A stretch of DNA of 64,000 nt, taken from assembly GCF_000238315.3 (NCBI RefSeq), contig NZ_CP011924.1, forward strand, positions 1,652,501 to 1,716,500. Reading direction: 5' to 3'. The notes below the pieces were generated by a model that searched no databases, was not told where the DNA came from, and saw only the letters and a list, made by a program, of their open reading frames with translations. Each line of letters begins with the position of its first letter. The stretch's first letter is position 1. Made by a program: the position numbers and the translations under genes. Shown one piece after another: positions 36,561 to 45,700 of the stretch. The stretch comes from Pseudoalteromonas piscicida. Lineage in GTDB: Bacteria; Pseudomonadota; Gammaproteobacteria; Enterobacterales; Alteromonadaceae.

Positions 36561-37388
36561 CTAGCGTGTTGGTCTCAGCGTTTCAATCACCTTCGCATCC
36601 ATCCAGTATGGATTACCTTCCCAGTAACTGGTGCCGTCTTTTCTGACCTTTTTGTCACCTCGCCAAAAGAATAAATATTTTCCGTCTGGTGATACTTTAG
36701 GTCGTTGCTCGTACGCAGCCGTATTAATCGAATCTCCCATATTTATTGCGTTCGTCCACGTGCCATCTTGGTTACGAAAACTAATGTAGATATCAGGCGT
36801 GTTTTCACCTTCCTTTTCAGCATCCCACATAATATAAGACTCATCTGGCGCGATGTAGGGGTGAGCAATGTACTTTCCTTGGTTAATTGCCTTACTCATT
36901 TTGTGCGGTGTTTCATATTTGCCATCAACAAGCCGTGAATAACTCAAATGCCCACTGCCATCTTTCAAATCTAAGACATAAAAATAATGTGTCCCTTTTG
37001 CTGAAGTTGTATAACCTCTGATTGGAATATCTTTAAAAGGCTCGATGTTTTGTATGCGTGAAACCGGTGGGCTAAATTGCTCCTGATATGCTTTTATGTC
37101 TGCTTCAGATATTGATTTTTCAATCCATTGATTGTTTTTATATTGCATCACAATCCATGTTGGTTTTTGATATTCTCCACCAGTTCGAGTAAAAGAAAGC
37201 TCTGACATATCAGGCAAAAACAACACTTCAGTCTCGCGGTGCTCATCCGTAGAAACGACACCTGGAGCAAATAATTCGGGTGTTAATCCAGGTGGCTTTT
37301 GTCCTAAACCGTAATTGTTTTGGGCATAACTTTTATCGCAAATTATTAAGCCGCAAAATAAAACAATTGGAATGCTCATCTGCTTCAT
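36561..37388 (-). CDS. Secreted PD40 (TolB-like) beta-propeller protein
   Basis: A 275-aa exported protein: signal peptide MKQMSIPIVLFCGLIICDKSYA, then propeller blades with WD40-like PD40 motifs (PYIAPDESYIMWDAEKEG; RPKVSPDGKYLFFWRGDK). PD40 repeats mediate protein interaction; such small exported forms have no known activity. Followed by an intrinsic terminator. Confidence 0.75.
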   Translation of the reverse strand: MKQMSIPIVLFCGLIICDKSYAQNNYGLGQKPPGLTPELFAPGVVSTDEHRETEVLFLPDMSELSFTRTGGEYQKPTWIVMQYKNNQWIEKSISEADIKAYQEQFSPPVSRIQNIEPFKDIPIRGYTTSAKGTHYFYVLDLKDGSGHLSYSRLVDGKYETPHKMSKAINQGKYIAHPYIAPDESYIMWDAEKEGENTPDIYISFRNQDGTWTNAINMGDSINTAAYEQRPKVSPDGKYLFFWRGDKKVRKDGTSYWEGNPYWMDAKVIETLRPTR

Positions 37389-37538
37389 AAACTGTCCTTT
37401 TATTTATTAGAGCCGGTGTAGTTTTCAATTAAATATAATTGCACTAAGTAACAGCATAATCCAAGCACCTTTACAAAGCCTGACAATGACACCAGTTTGT
37501 CTTAATACTTGCTCAATTTGAAGGAGTAAATCTGACGC

Positions 37539-37591
37539 TAACTGCGTTAAAGATTTCTTATTTAGAATAACTAAATAGCAAAATCTTTGTC
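37539..37591. repeat. REP-like hairpin with conserved head GCTAACTGCGTT
   Basis: The head GCTAACTGCGTT (37538-37549) is followed by a long hairpin AAAGATTT-TTATTTAG ... CTAAATA-AAAATCTTT (about 37549-37588). The same head with a different hairpin sequence occurs at 41041. A fixed head with a variable but complementary stem suggests a structured repeat family. Confidence 0.55.
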
Positions 37592-37649
37592 TTATTATCG
37601 ACAAGATTTTCTCGCCTCAAAGTAGAGCACTTAATTAAGCAAATTGATG

Positions 37650-37889
37650 TTACACCGCAAAGCCGCGCCATTGTGGTATCAAAAGGCCTGCAATAAACCA
37701 AGGAACTTGCAGTACGAGAATACACAGTGCATACAAACGCAACTGCTCAGCAGTCCATAGCGCAGCAAACCATCCTATGATAAAGAACGACTTCCACCCT
37801 TCTATTTTTTCAGCCCCACCAAAATTTAAAATCCAAAGCCAAAATGCCGCAAGTGTGACATGAGAAAGTATCCATGCAAGTAAACTCAT
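37650..37889 (-). CDS. Small membrane protein
   Basis: A 79-aa protein with about three hydrophobic segments (LLAWILSHVTLAAFWLWIL; SFFIIGWFAALW; LYALCILVLQVPWFIAGLLI). No family recognised; Trp-rich. Its ribosome-binding site is not strong (AAGATATGAG), so it is a moderate call. Confidence 0.5.
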   Translation of the reverse strand: MSLLAWILSHVTLAAFWLWILNFGGAEKIEGWKSFFIIGWFAALWTAEQLRLYALCILVLQVPWFIAGLLIPQWRGFAV

Positions 37890-37972
37890 ATCTTATCCAA
37901 CTACTAACCCTGAGTCCAAAATCAGTAACTTAGCGCACAACCCACTGCGAAAGCTACCAATAGTAATTTTGG

Positions 37973-38278
37973 TTATTTGTTTTCTTTCTCACTCGGGATG
38001 AAAAACTCAACTTTACCACAAGCTTTACAGGCAAACATATCAAGTGCTTGTCTACTAACAAGTAATTCACCCAAGTTACCTAAAGCCCCCCATAGTGAGC
38101 CTTCATGAAACTCTTTGGAGCCCAATTTCACCATAGACGAGTCACAACGAAGGCATTGTAATGACGGACTTTTTAATTCTGGTAAGCTCTCTTTTCCTTT
38201 CTCACAACCACAGTTCCAACAAACTTCAAAACTTGTTTCTTCAATCTCAGTACTACAATTTTTGCATTTCCAACTCAT
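37973..38278 (-). CDS. Zinc-ribbon protein
   Basis: A 101-aa protein with three CxxC pairs forming zinc ribbons: WKCKNCSTEIEE..VCWNCGCEKG at the N-terminus, LQCLRCDSSMVKLG in the middle and FACKACGKVEFF at the end. The start is decided by AGGAGG six bases before this ATG. Function unknown; may bind nucleic acid or act as a metal-binding adaptor. Confidence 0.78.
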   Translation of the reverse strand: MSWKCKNCSTEIEETSFEVCWNCGCEKGKESLPELKSPSLQCLRCDSSMVKLGSKEFHEGSLWGALGNLGELLVSRQALDMFACKACGKVEFFIPSEKENK

Positions 38279-38366
38279 GATACCTCCTAGTATATGCTTA
38301 AATCTGCAAAGGCGACGCTCAAGATATTCAATAGGGTCTGCCATACTTTGAAACTACATTCGCTTG

Positions 38367-39485
38367 TCATTTTGACTGTCCAACTTGCTCATACTTTTCA
38401 ACAATCGCATTGGCAATATCATTTAATTTCCCTTGCGTGTTGTTCGCTGAAACATTCGTGACAATAAATATTCCTAACTTCTGCTTTGGATAAAGCGCAA
38501 GCCAAGTGGAAGTCCCCATAGAGCCTCCGCTGTGATAGAGCATAGGATTAGCTGAGTGATACTCGTATGTATTCCAAAAAAATGCGTGGCCATGTTCACT
38601 GCTGGTTTCTGTTAATAAGGTGCGCGACAACAGCACTTCTTCTGCTTGGGTGCTGAGTAAATACTGCATATAATCGGCAATCGAAGCTGCAGTGGATGTT
38701 AGTCCGCCTTCAGCGAACGAGTGTGGACTGAGTAACGGTGCAATTTTGCCGTTTCTATCTACCCCTCTCGTTATTTTACTTATCTCACTGGGCTCTAAAC
38801 GAAACCTTGTGTGTTCTTCACCCGATTGTTCCGTGATCAATTGCGCAACAAGTGTAGATAATGGTTGGTTATACACGTTTTCCAAAATATACCCGGTCAG
38901 GTTTGCGCCAACATTGGAGTATTGAAATGTCTCACCAGGCATTGAGGTAAGTTGGTACTGAGCTAAATCTTCAAAAAACTTCGCTTTTGAATAGTTAGAG
39001 AACAGCTCAAAAGCCTTGCCAGACTTTATATCTGCGCTTGTATATGCAAAATCTTGCGGTAACCCACTTCTGTGAGTCGCGAGGTGACGCAAAGTGATAG
39101 GTTTGCCTAGATGCTGCAGGTTTTGATAATCACCATCCTGCAAGTACACCCTAATATCTTCATCTAGTTGTACTTTTTTATCTACTACCGCCTTGGCAAG
39201 CAACAACCCGGTATAAGTTTTAGTGATGGATGCAATTTCATACACGGTGTCATGGTGTGGCTTTGTACCATCAGGAAACTCGCCAAACTGTTTTTGATAG
39301 TTAAGCTTGTCATTCACAATGGCGATGGAGGCAACTTGTGCATTTTCCTCAATCAGAAAATCTGTTAGTTTTTTCTCAACAAATGCGTCAAAGTCTAGTT
39401 TGCTATCGTTGTTGCAGGCGGTTAAAACCATCAAAAAGAGCATCAAACAAATTAGGGTTAATGATTTCACTGAACGTAGCTGCAT
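38367..39485 (-). CDS. Serine hydrolase lipoprotein, beta-lactamase class C family
   Basis: A 372-aa protein: lipoprotein signal with lipobox LTAC (Cys24), SxxK motif SITK (Ser86, Lys89), YSN motif in FQYSNVGANLTG and HSGGSMG near the C-terminus in place of KTG. These are the PF00144 landmarks shared by class C beta-lactamases, DD-peptidases and esterases; low similarity to true AmpC suggests an esterase or peptidase. The reading frame is open 120 codons further upstream, but that part is a different protein fragment, and the lipoprotein signal fixes the start. Confidence 0.82.
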   Translation of the reverse strand: MQLRSVKSLTLICLMLFLMVLTACNNDSKLDFDAFVEKKLTDFLIEENAQVASIAIVNDKLNYQKQFGEFPDGTKPHHDTVYEIASITKTYTGLLLAKAVVDKKVQLDEDIRVYLQDGDYQNLQHLGKPITLRHLATHRSGLPQDFAYTSADIKSGKAFELFSNYSKAKFFEDLAQYQLTSMPGETFQYSNVGANLTGYILENVYNQPLSTLVAQLITEQSGEEHTRFRLEPSEISKITRGVDRNGKIAPLLSPHSFAEGGLTSTAASIADYMQYLLSTQAEEVLLSRTLLTETSSEHGHAFFWNTYEYHSANPMLYHSGGSMGTSTWLALYPKQKLGIFIVTNVSANNTQGKLNDIANAIVEKYEQVGQSK

Positions 39486-39845
39486 ATTTACTCTGTCGCC
39501 TTGATTAATGTATGCCAATAGAAGGCTTTTATTTACTTTATTATCAACTAGCCGCACGGCTATTTTGACGTTTTGCAGCGCTTGCAAGTTATCCTCATTC
39601 GCCTCAAACGCCTTTGCTAAAGACTCATAGGCTTGCCAAGACTTAGGTTGATATTCGGTGTAACGTTCTGCGACTTCTATCGCTTCTATGACTCGTCCTT
39701 GTCTAATCAAATACGTACTAATGAAGCCGAGCCTATTAACACTATTCCAACGCGTTGATCTTGGCAATATAGTAAAACCATAATGCTCACTTAATTGGTC
39801 GTAGTAGTTATCAATATTTTGTAGAGCATTACCAGGTTTAGTCAC
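39486..39845 (-). pseudogene. C-terminal fragment of a TPR-containing esterase-type protein
   Basis: In frame with and directly before the beta-lactamase-family gene are about 115 codons reading DNYYDQLSEHYGF...SVNRLGF...EAIEVAERYTEYQPKSWQAYESLAKAFEA, a tetratricopeptide-type tail like that found at the end of some alpha/beta-hydrolase esterases. No start with a good ribosome site and no catalytic domain precedes it, so it is a remnant, or it is translated from GTG at 39845 as a chimera. Confidence 0.55.
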
Positions 39846-39928
39846 AATATCGCGATACTTCTTTTCCTTTTTAGGTCGTCTCCAACAACAGCAAAATAAA
39901 TAACCTAAGCTGCGGTCAGCGCACAGAC

Positions 39929-40879
39929 CTACTGGCGCTCACTTTTTTTCTTTAACTTTTGTAGCATCTCTTGGTCAAGACCCAACACAACAGTCGCTTG
40001 CGAGCTGTTTTGAAGTATTTTTTTGATAGACGTGCCATCCACATTTACAGAAAAGACATCATAAAAGCCATATACATTCTCTGAAGCGAAATACACCTTT
40101 GTGCCGTCTGGAGACCAAGATGGATCCCACTCTTGAATGTTATTACGAGTCAGTCGCTTGTTATTGGTTCCATCAATACCCATAACATATACTTCCTGAT
40201 TCCCATCTCTATTAGATAGATAGGCTATTTTTGTGCCATCTGGGGAAATTTGAGGAGACATGTTATCAGTGTCGTCTTGAGTGAGTTGAATAACCTCGCT
40301 GCCATCCAAATTGGCAATGCTAATTTGGCTTGGGCTGGCTTTAGATTGGTATAGTAATCGACCATCTGGCATAAATTCTGGAGCACGACCGTCGAGATTT
40401 TTAATTTGGCGCTGTTCGCTACCATCTGCATTCATTAACCAAATTTCTTCTTGCCAAACGCCTTCCTTATTTTCATATTCTCTAGCAAACGCTATCGTCA
40501 TTCCATCCAAAGACCAAGCAGGTGCACTATCCCAAACGTATTTTTTACTTGTTAATCTTTTCAGATTGCGGCCAGTAATATCAACGGTATGAATTGACCA
40601 TGTTTTAAAGTTATCGTATTTGCCGTAAAAGGTTACTTTGTCTCCTGATGGTGAGACAGCTGGATAGCCATCACTTGATGTGGCTTTCACGATTTTTACT
40701 GGCGATTTACCATCTTGGTCACTTAAGTAAATCGCTTTGCTATTACCGTCTTTAAAGCCATATATAATACCATATGACTCTGTTGATGGTTCGCTATATG
40801 ATTGAACTTCATGAATAAAAAACAACATAATGGTGGAAAAACAAGCCAGTTTTGAGATACCAATTTTTTTAACAAGCAT
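39929..40879 (-). CDS. TolB-like PD40 beta-propeller protein
   Basis: A 316-aa exported protein with six PD40 blades of the pattern SPDGxxIAYxSxRDG (SPSGDKVTFYGKYD, SLDGMTIAFAREYE, SPDGTKIAYLSNRDG, SPDGTKVYFASENV), as in the C-terminal domain of TolB. The N-terminal hydrophobic segment (LACFSTIMLFFIHEVQSY) is a signal. It lacks the TolB N-terminal domain. Substrate or partner unknown. Confidence 0.8.
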   Translation of the reverse strand: MLVKKIGISKLACFSTIMLFFIHEVQSYSEPSTESYGIIYGFKDGNSKAIYLSDQDGKSPVKIVKATSSDGYPAVSPSGDKVTFYGKYDNFKTWSIHTVDITGRNLKRLTSKKYVWDSAPAWSLDGMTIAFAREYENKEGVWQEEIWLMNADGSEQRQIKNLDGRAPEFMPDGRLLYQSKASPSQISIANLDGSEVIQLTQDDTDNMSPQISPDGTKIAYLSNRDGNQEVYVMGIDGTNNKRLTRNNIQEWDPSWSPDGTKVYFASENVYGFYDVFSVNVDGTSIKKILQNSSQATVVLGLDQEMLQKLKKKSERQ

Positions 40880-41489
40880 TACTCAATCTCCCTTTTGTAG
40901 TTGTGTATCTAATTGGAAGACTACAGAAGTCTATCTACCAAAAACATGATGTTTTATTGATTTTTCGCTGAATTACACTTTTTCGTACTATTTAACCTGA
41001 GCTTCAGATAATTAATGCCTTTCTAGCAGCCAATTTTAGCGCTAACTGCGTTGAATTCACTTCCAATAGCCAGCTATTGGTGCGTAAATTCGCCTTGCCT
41101 ACAGGAGGTAGGTACCTTAGCGAGAGCAGGACGCGGAAGCGGTGTTATCTCCAAAACTGTCTGGCTAGATAAGGGTATAATTTAATGTGGGCTTAAAAAC
41201 AATGAGTTAGCTCATTCCTTATCCAAACCTCAGGTTATTTAGCTGTCACAAAACGCTGATATTGCTATAAACCCTTGCATTTATTGCGTAAAATAAATCA
41301 ATAATCTCAGAACGCATACTCCCCTAACTCATTGATATTTAGACTCAATGAACAGAAAATGAATAAATTTACCAAAAACCACGTTATTTTCTTGATATTT
41401 TTCACTTTTGCCTGTATTTTAGCTTTGATAATCTCCATTTTTTAGCTAATTTAACCCTATTTAGCAACAACATTGAAACAAGGTAATTC
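40880..41489. other. Long intergenic region
   Basis: About 610 bases without a gene between the divergent TolB-like and porin genes. It contains the second REP-like hairpin (41041-41091) and must carry both promoters. The rest is AT-rich with no coding potential that I see. Confidence 0.5.
41041..41091. repeat. REP-like hairpin with conserved head GCTAACTGCGTT
   Basis: Head GCTAACTGCGTT at 41041-41052, then the imperfect hairpin GAATT-CTTCCAATAGC ... GCTATTGG-AAATTC ending near 41091. Same head as the repeat at 37539, different stem. This kind of element is common in Pseudoalteromonas-like genomes as I recall them. Confidence 0.55.
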
Positions 41490-42698
41490 ATGAAAAGAAC
41501 ACTTGCTGCCACTCTTATCGCTAGCGTGACTACTATTCCATCAGTAAACGCTATCGAGATATTCAAAGATGAAAAGAATAGTGTCACGATTGGCGGCTTT
41601 ATCGATGCTCGAGTTATTAACACTCAAGGCGAGACTGAGTTGGCAAACGGCGCATCGCGTATTAACTTTGACTTTAAACGCCAATTGAAAAACAACTGGC
41701 AGGCTTTCGCACTACTTGAATGGGGTGTAAACCCTGTTGGTAGTAGTGATATTGTTTACAGCAACCGCTTCGAATCAATACAAGATGAGTTTTTATATAA
41801 CCGATTAGGTTATGTTGGGATTAAGCACGATGAATACGGCCAAGTTACCCTAGGAAAACAATGGGGCGCTTGGTACGACGTGGTATACAGCACCAATTAC
41901 AGCCTAGTTTGGGATGGTAATGCCGCAGGTGTTTATACCTATAACAAAGATGATGGTGCGATTAATGGCACCGGTCGTGGTGATAAAGTACTGCAATACC
42001 GTAATCAATTTGGTAAATTGAGCTTTGCTGTACAAGCTCAGCTAAAATCTGATGATTTTTATACTTGTGATGTCGTTGATATTTCCAGCAGCTCATGTGA
42101 AACCCTATTTAATCAAGGGGATAGCGCAGCACAAATGGTAGAGTTTAATTCAACCTACGGCGCGTCACTTACCTATGCAGCAACAGAAAACTTAACCCTC
42201 ACAGCCGGTGTTAACCGCGGCGAGTTTGATATTGTGTATGCTGCTGGTCGAAATCAATCGGTTAAAGATTTAATTTATGGTGTCGGCATTACCTATGGCG
42301 ATTTCTATAAACCAGGTTGGTATGCAGCTGCAAACATCAATAAAAACGAAAACCACGATACAGATAACTTAGGGCGCTTAATCAAGGATGCCGTTGGATT
42401 AGAGTCGCTTGTTAGCTACCGTTTTGATAATGACGTGCGTACATTTATCGCTTATAACGTATTTGATGCGGGCGATGACTATGTGATCCAACCAAACTTT
42501 AATGCTGATCCTAATGATGTTTTTAAGCGTCAGTTTGCCGTGATAGGCGCACACTACTTTATGTCTGAAGACACAATTTTGTACATTGAAGCGCGTAAGG
42601 ACTTTAGTGACTTCTCAAGCGCCGATGCAGCGCAAGAAGCACAAATGTCACAAACCGAAGACGACGGTATCGCCATCGGTTTCCATTACACGCTGTAA
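41490..42698 (+). CDS. Outer membrane porin (Gram-negative porin family)
   Basis: A 402-aa porin: signal peptide MKRTLAATLIASVTTIPSVNA, then beta-strand alternation (NSVTIGGFIDARV, RINFDFKRQLKNNWQAFALLEWGV, NRLGYVGIKHDEYGQVTLGKQWGAWYDVV) and a strand-like end with GIAIGFHYTL. The loop region GNAAGVYTYNKDDGAINGTGRGDKVLQYRNQFGKLSFAVQAQ resembles the constriction loop of OmpC-type porins. AAGGTAATTC precedes the ATG. Its neighbour is a glucanase, so it may admit oligosaccharides (inference). Confidence 0.87.
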   Translation: MKRTLAATLIASVTTIPSVNAIEIFKDEKNSVTIGGFIDARVINTQGETELANGASRINFDFKRQLKNNWQAFALLEWGVNPVGSSDIVYSNRFESIQDEFLYNRLGYVGIKHDEYGQVTLGKQWGAWYDVVYSTNYSLVWDGNAAGVYTYNKDDGAINGTGRGDKVLQYRNQFGKLSFAVQAQLKSDDFYTCDVVDISSSSCETLFNQGDSAAQMVEFNSTYGASLTYAATENLTLTAGVNRGEFDIVYAAGRNQSVKDLIYGVGITYGDFYKPGWYAAANINKNENHDTDNLGRLIKDAVGLESLVSYRFDNDVRTFIAYNVFDAGDDYVIQPNFNADPNDVFKRQFAVIGAHYFMSEDTILYIEARKDFSDFSSADAAQEAQMSQTEDDGIAIGFHYTL

Positions 42699-42725
42699 GA
42701 CTAAGCACTGTAATAACAACTTCAA

Positions 42726-42764
42726 GTGCATCAAAGCTCATAACTTTCGTGATCTTTGATGCAC
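42726..42764. terminator. Bidirectional hairpin between convergent porin and glucanase genes
   Basis: Perfect 11-bp inverted repeat GTGCATCAAAG (42726-42736) / CTTTGATGCAC (42754-42764), without a strong U-run. Placed between two convergent stops, it most likely terminates both transcripts. Confidence 0.6.
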
Positions 42765-42768
42765 AAAC

Positions 42769-45700
42769 TTACAATGAGTTTAAAAATGCCAACACGGCTG
42801 ATTTATCATTTGCTGACAAACTTTCGTAAGCCACCCTCGCTGCTTGCGCTTCACCATCATGCCATAAAATAGCTTCTTCAATCGTTCGCGCACGACCATC
42901 GTGCAGATAGCTTGGCTCAGCGGTACAAAACTCATTGCCTTGCCCACCTAACACATTATCAACACCACCTGTCACACAAGCAGACAATCCAATCCCCCAT
43001 AATGGCGCTGTTCGCCACTCAGCACCGCTCGCGATGCCTTCACCTAAGTTATCCGCAAGGCCTGGGCCCATATCATGTAGTAATAAATCGGTATACGGAT
43101 GGATCGTTTGCGCACGTAACTCCGCAAATGGATGATACTCACTGGTTTCAAATGTTGCTGTATGGCAACCTTCACAGCCAATTGAGGTAAAGCGTGCCTT
43201 TCCTAATTGCACCTCAGGGTCGTCAAGCCCACGCTGCGCTCTCACACCCAATAAAGCGATATATTTGCTTAACGCAGTGAGATGTTGATCAGACACTTCT
43301 ACACCGCCACCTCCGCAGCTTGATTGTGATGCCCCACAGTCAGGATTTGGAAATACCGAGTTGGTTACCCCCATATCCGTATTAAATGCACTAGCGACTT
43401 GGTGTTTAATTGATACCGCCGCCGCTTTGTAGCCAAAGCGTCCTAACCGTGTTTGACCAGTAATCGGGTCGTTCACACGCTGCGCTTTGCCCGAAATACC
43501 GTCGCCATTACTGTCGTGTTCATCGGCCAAGGCTAACACCGCACTCTCTGGTATCGCTTCAAGTAAGCCCAAGCCCACCAGCTGAGGCGCGATACGGGCA
43601 GAATAACGTGCTGGAGCGGTTTTGCTAAATTGGTAATTGGGCGAACGTAAGCCATTATTTTCAGTCCACGAGGCAATCTTTACGTCTCCCTCGCCTTGCG
43701 TCTCGGTATCTATGCCTGTGTTTTTAGGCTGTAACACATTCCCCAATAAGGGATGGGCGTTGCCATTGATATCGGCCACTTTAAACACCCATTTTGCCAA
43801 TGAGCCGCCAATAGCTGGTGGAGCCGCACGACCATTGCGAACATGGCAAGCTGCACAACTGTCATTGATATAATGCGGGCCTGACTTTCCAACCACCGCG
43901 CTAAACACGCCATTTTCTCCGTTGCGTTCATCGTGCTCACCATTAACAAAACTACTGTGGTGAACACGTCGCCCCTGAACAAATGCCTGTCCATTTTGGC
44001 TCGATAAATTGGTCGCCATTTGCATAAAGTGATTATCAGGCTCATTGGTGTAATTGTATGGCAATGTGGTTTTGCCTCCTAACCACCCCGCTTCTGCAAT
44101 CGGGTAAGAATCTTCGCGTTGTGATGATGGATCAGCAAAGTCGCCAACGGTTTTCCATGGGACAAGCCCTTCACCTACCATGTATAAATACGTTGTACCA
44201 TAATAATTTTCTCGTCCTTCTGGTGGCGCATCAAGAAATTGGCTAACTTCAAACTCCATGCGCTGACCAACTTCAAGAGGCAAAAAGCCTGCCGCAGGGT
44301 CCCAATTTAGCGGTCTGTAGTCATCAATGATCACTCTGTAACGATATTGATCACCTGAATCACTTATCTTATTAAAGTTCGTATCATAACTGCCATTATC
44401 AAGCTCAACGACCGCACCGCCACCAAAGTAATTACCGTGGTACTCAGCAACTGTGCCTAATCCACGATACCAAGCACGAAATTCGCGCGCACCGAGTTTC
44501 CATTCTGTAATAAAGGTCACTTCAATACGTGAGCCGCCTTTTGCAACAAAATCAGCGATTTCAAATTGCGCGGTACGATGCGTCCAGTAATGCGATAAAT
44601 AATGGTCATAGATTTGAAACTGGTCTTCTTTTGCATGGCGGTCTCGACCGCGATCAGCAAAACGCGTAATTAGCGCATCTCCACGGTCATAACTCACTGC
44701 TTGCTCTAAAGGTGTTGTTGAATCATAAAGTGGCACAATAGTGCCAAAGCTGATCTCACAACCTTGGCTATCGACTTGGCGCCCCGTTGGTGTATTGGGA
44801 CATTGGTCTAGATTATCTGGCACACCATCGTTATCGCTATCATTATTAGATGAACCAGCGATATTGAACTCAAGCCAGTTTAGATTTAACTCGCCACCCG
44901 CCATTTCAACACGAACGGTATGTACGCCCTCATTTAACGTAATCGACGCAATATTTTGACTAATAAAGGTTTGCCAGCCACCCGTAGCAGGCACAACGGT
45001 ACTGGCAACTAGATTACCATTCACAAGAACGTTATACGCTCCGTTACCAACTTGGGAGGCAACGCGCGCGGTCAAGTTATAGCTTCCCGCGCCTAAATTA
45101 GCCTGATATTCAAGCCACTCTCCCGCCGACGTCCAACCCACGTTGTAACCACCGCCGTTGTCGCTGGTCAGCTCAATATCAACATCATCATTGCGATATT
45201 CGCCACCTGTATTTCCTGCATCGTTATCAAAATAGTTGCTGTAGTCTTCCGCTTCGATACGAAGTTGTTCAGTGATTAAAATGCTACATCCATCGGTGTT
45301 TACCACATCCCCCACAGGCGTATCTGGACACTGATCGATACCATCATTCACGCCATCACCATCGCTATCATTACCAGCTGAGGATTCTGAAAGTATATAG
45401 GCCTGCTCTGCGGTATCTACGACAGTTCCGTCCTCCTGTAGGTAAGTGAACCAAAAACTAACCACATCCCCCACTTCTAGCCCAGATATTGTGAGCTCAT
45501 TGCGACCATTAATCACTTGCATGCGGACATTTTGCTGCACACCGCCGTTGACTCGATAATGAACATCCGCCCAGCCGGTAGTGTTAACATAGAAAGTTAA
45601 GGTATCCAGAGAGACCTGCTCCAATCCATCGGGTAAATTACTCAGTGGGCAGCCATTCGCATCAACTTCTTCATTTGGCTGAGTATTTGGACACTGGTCG

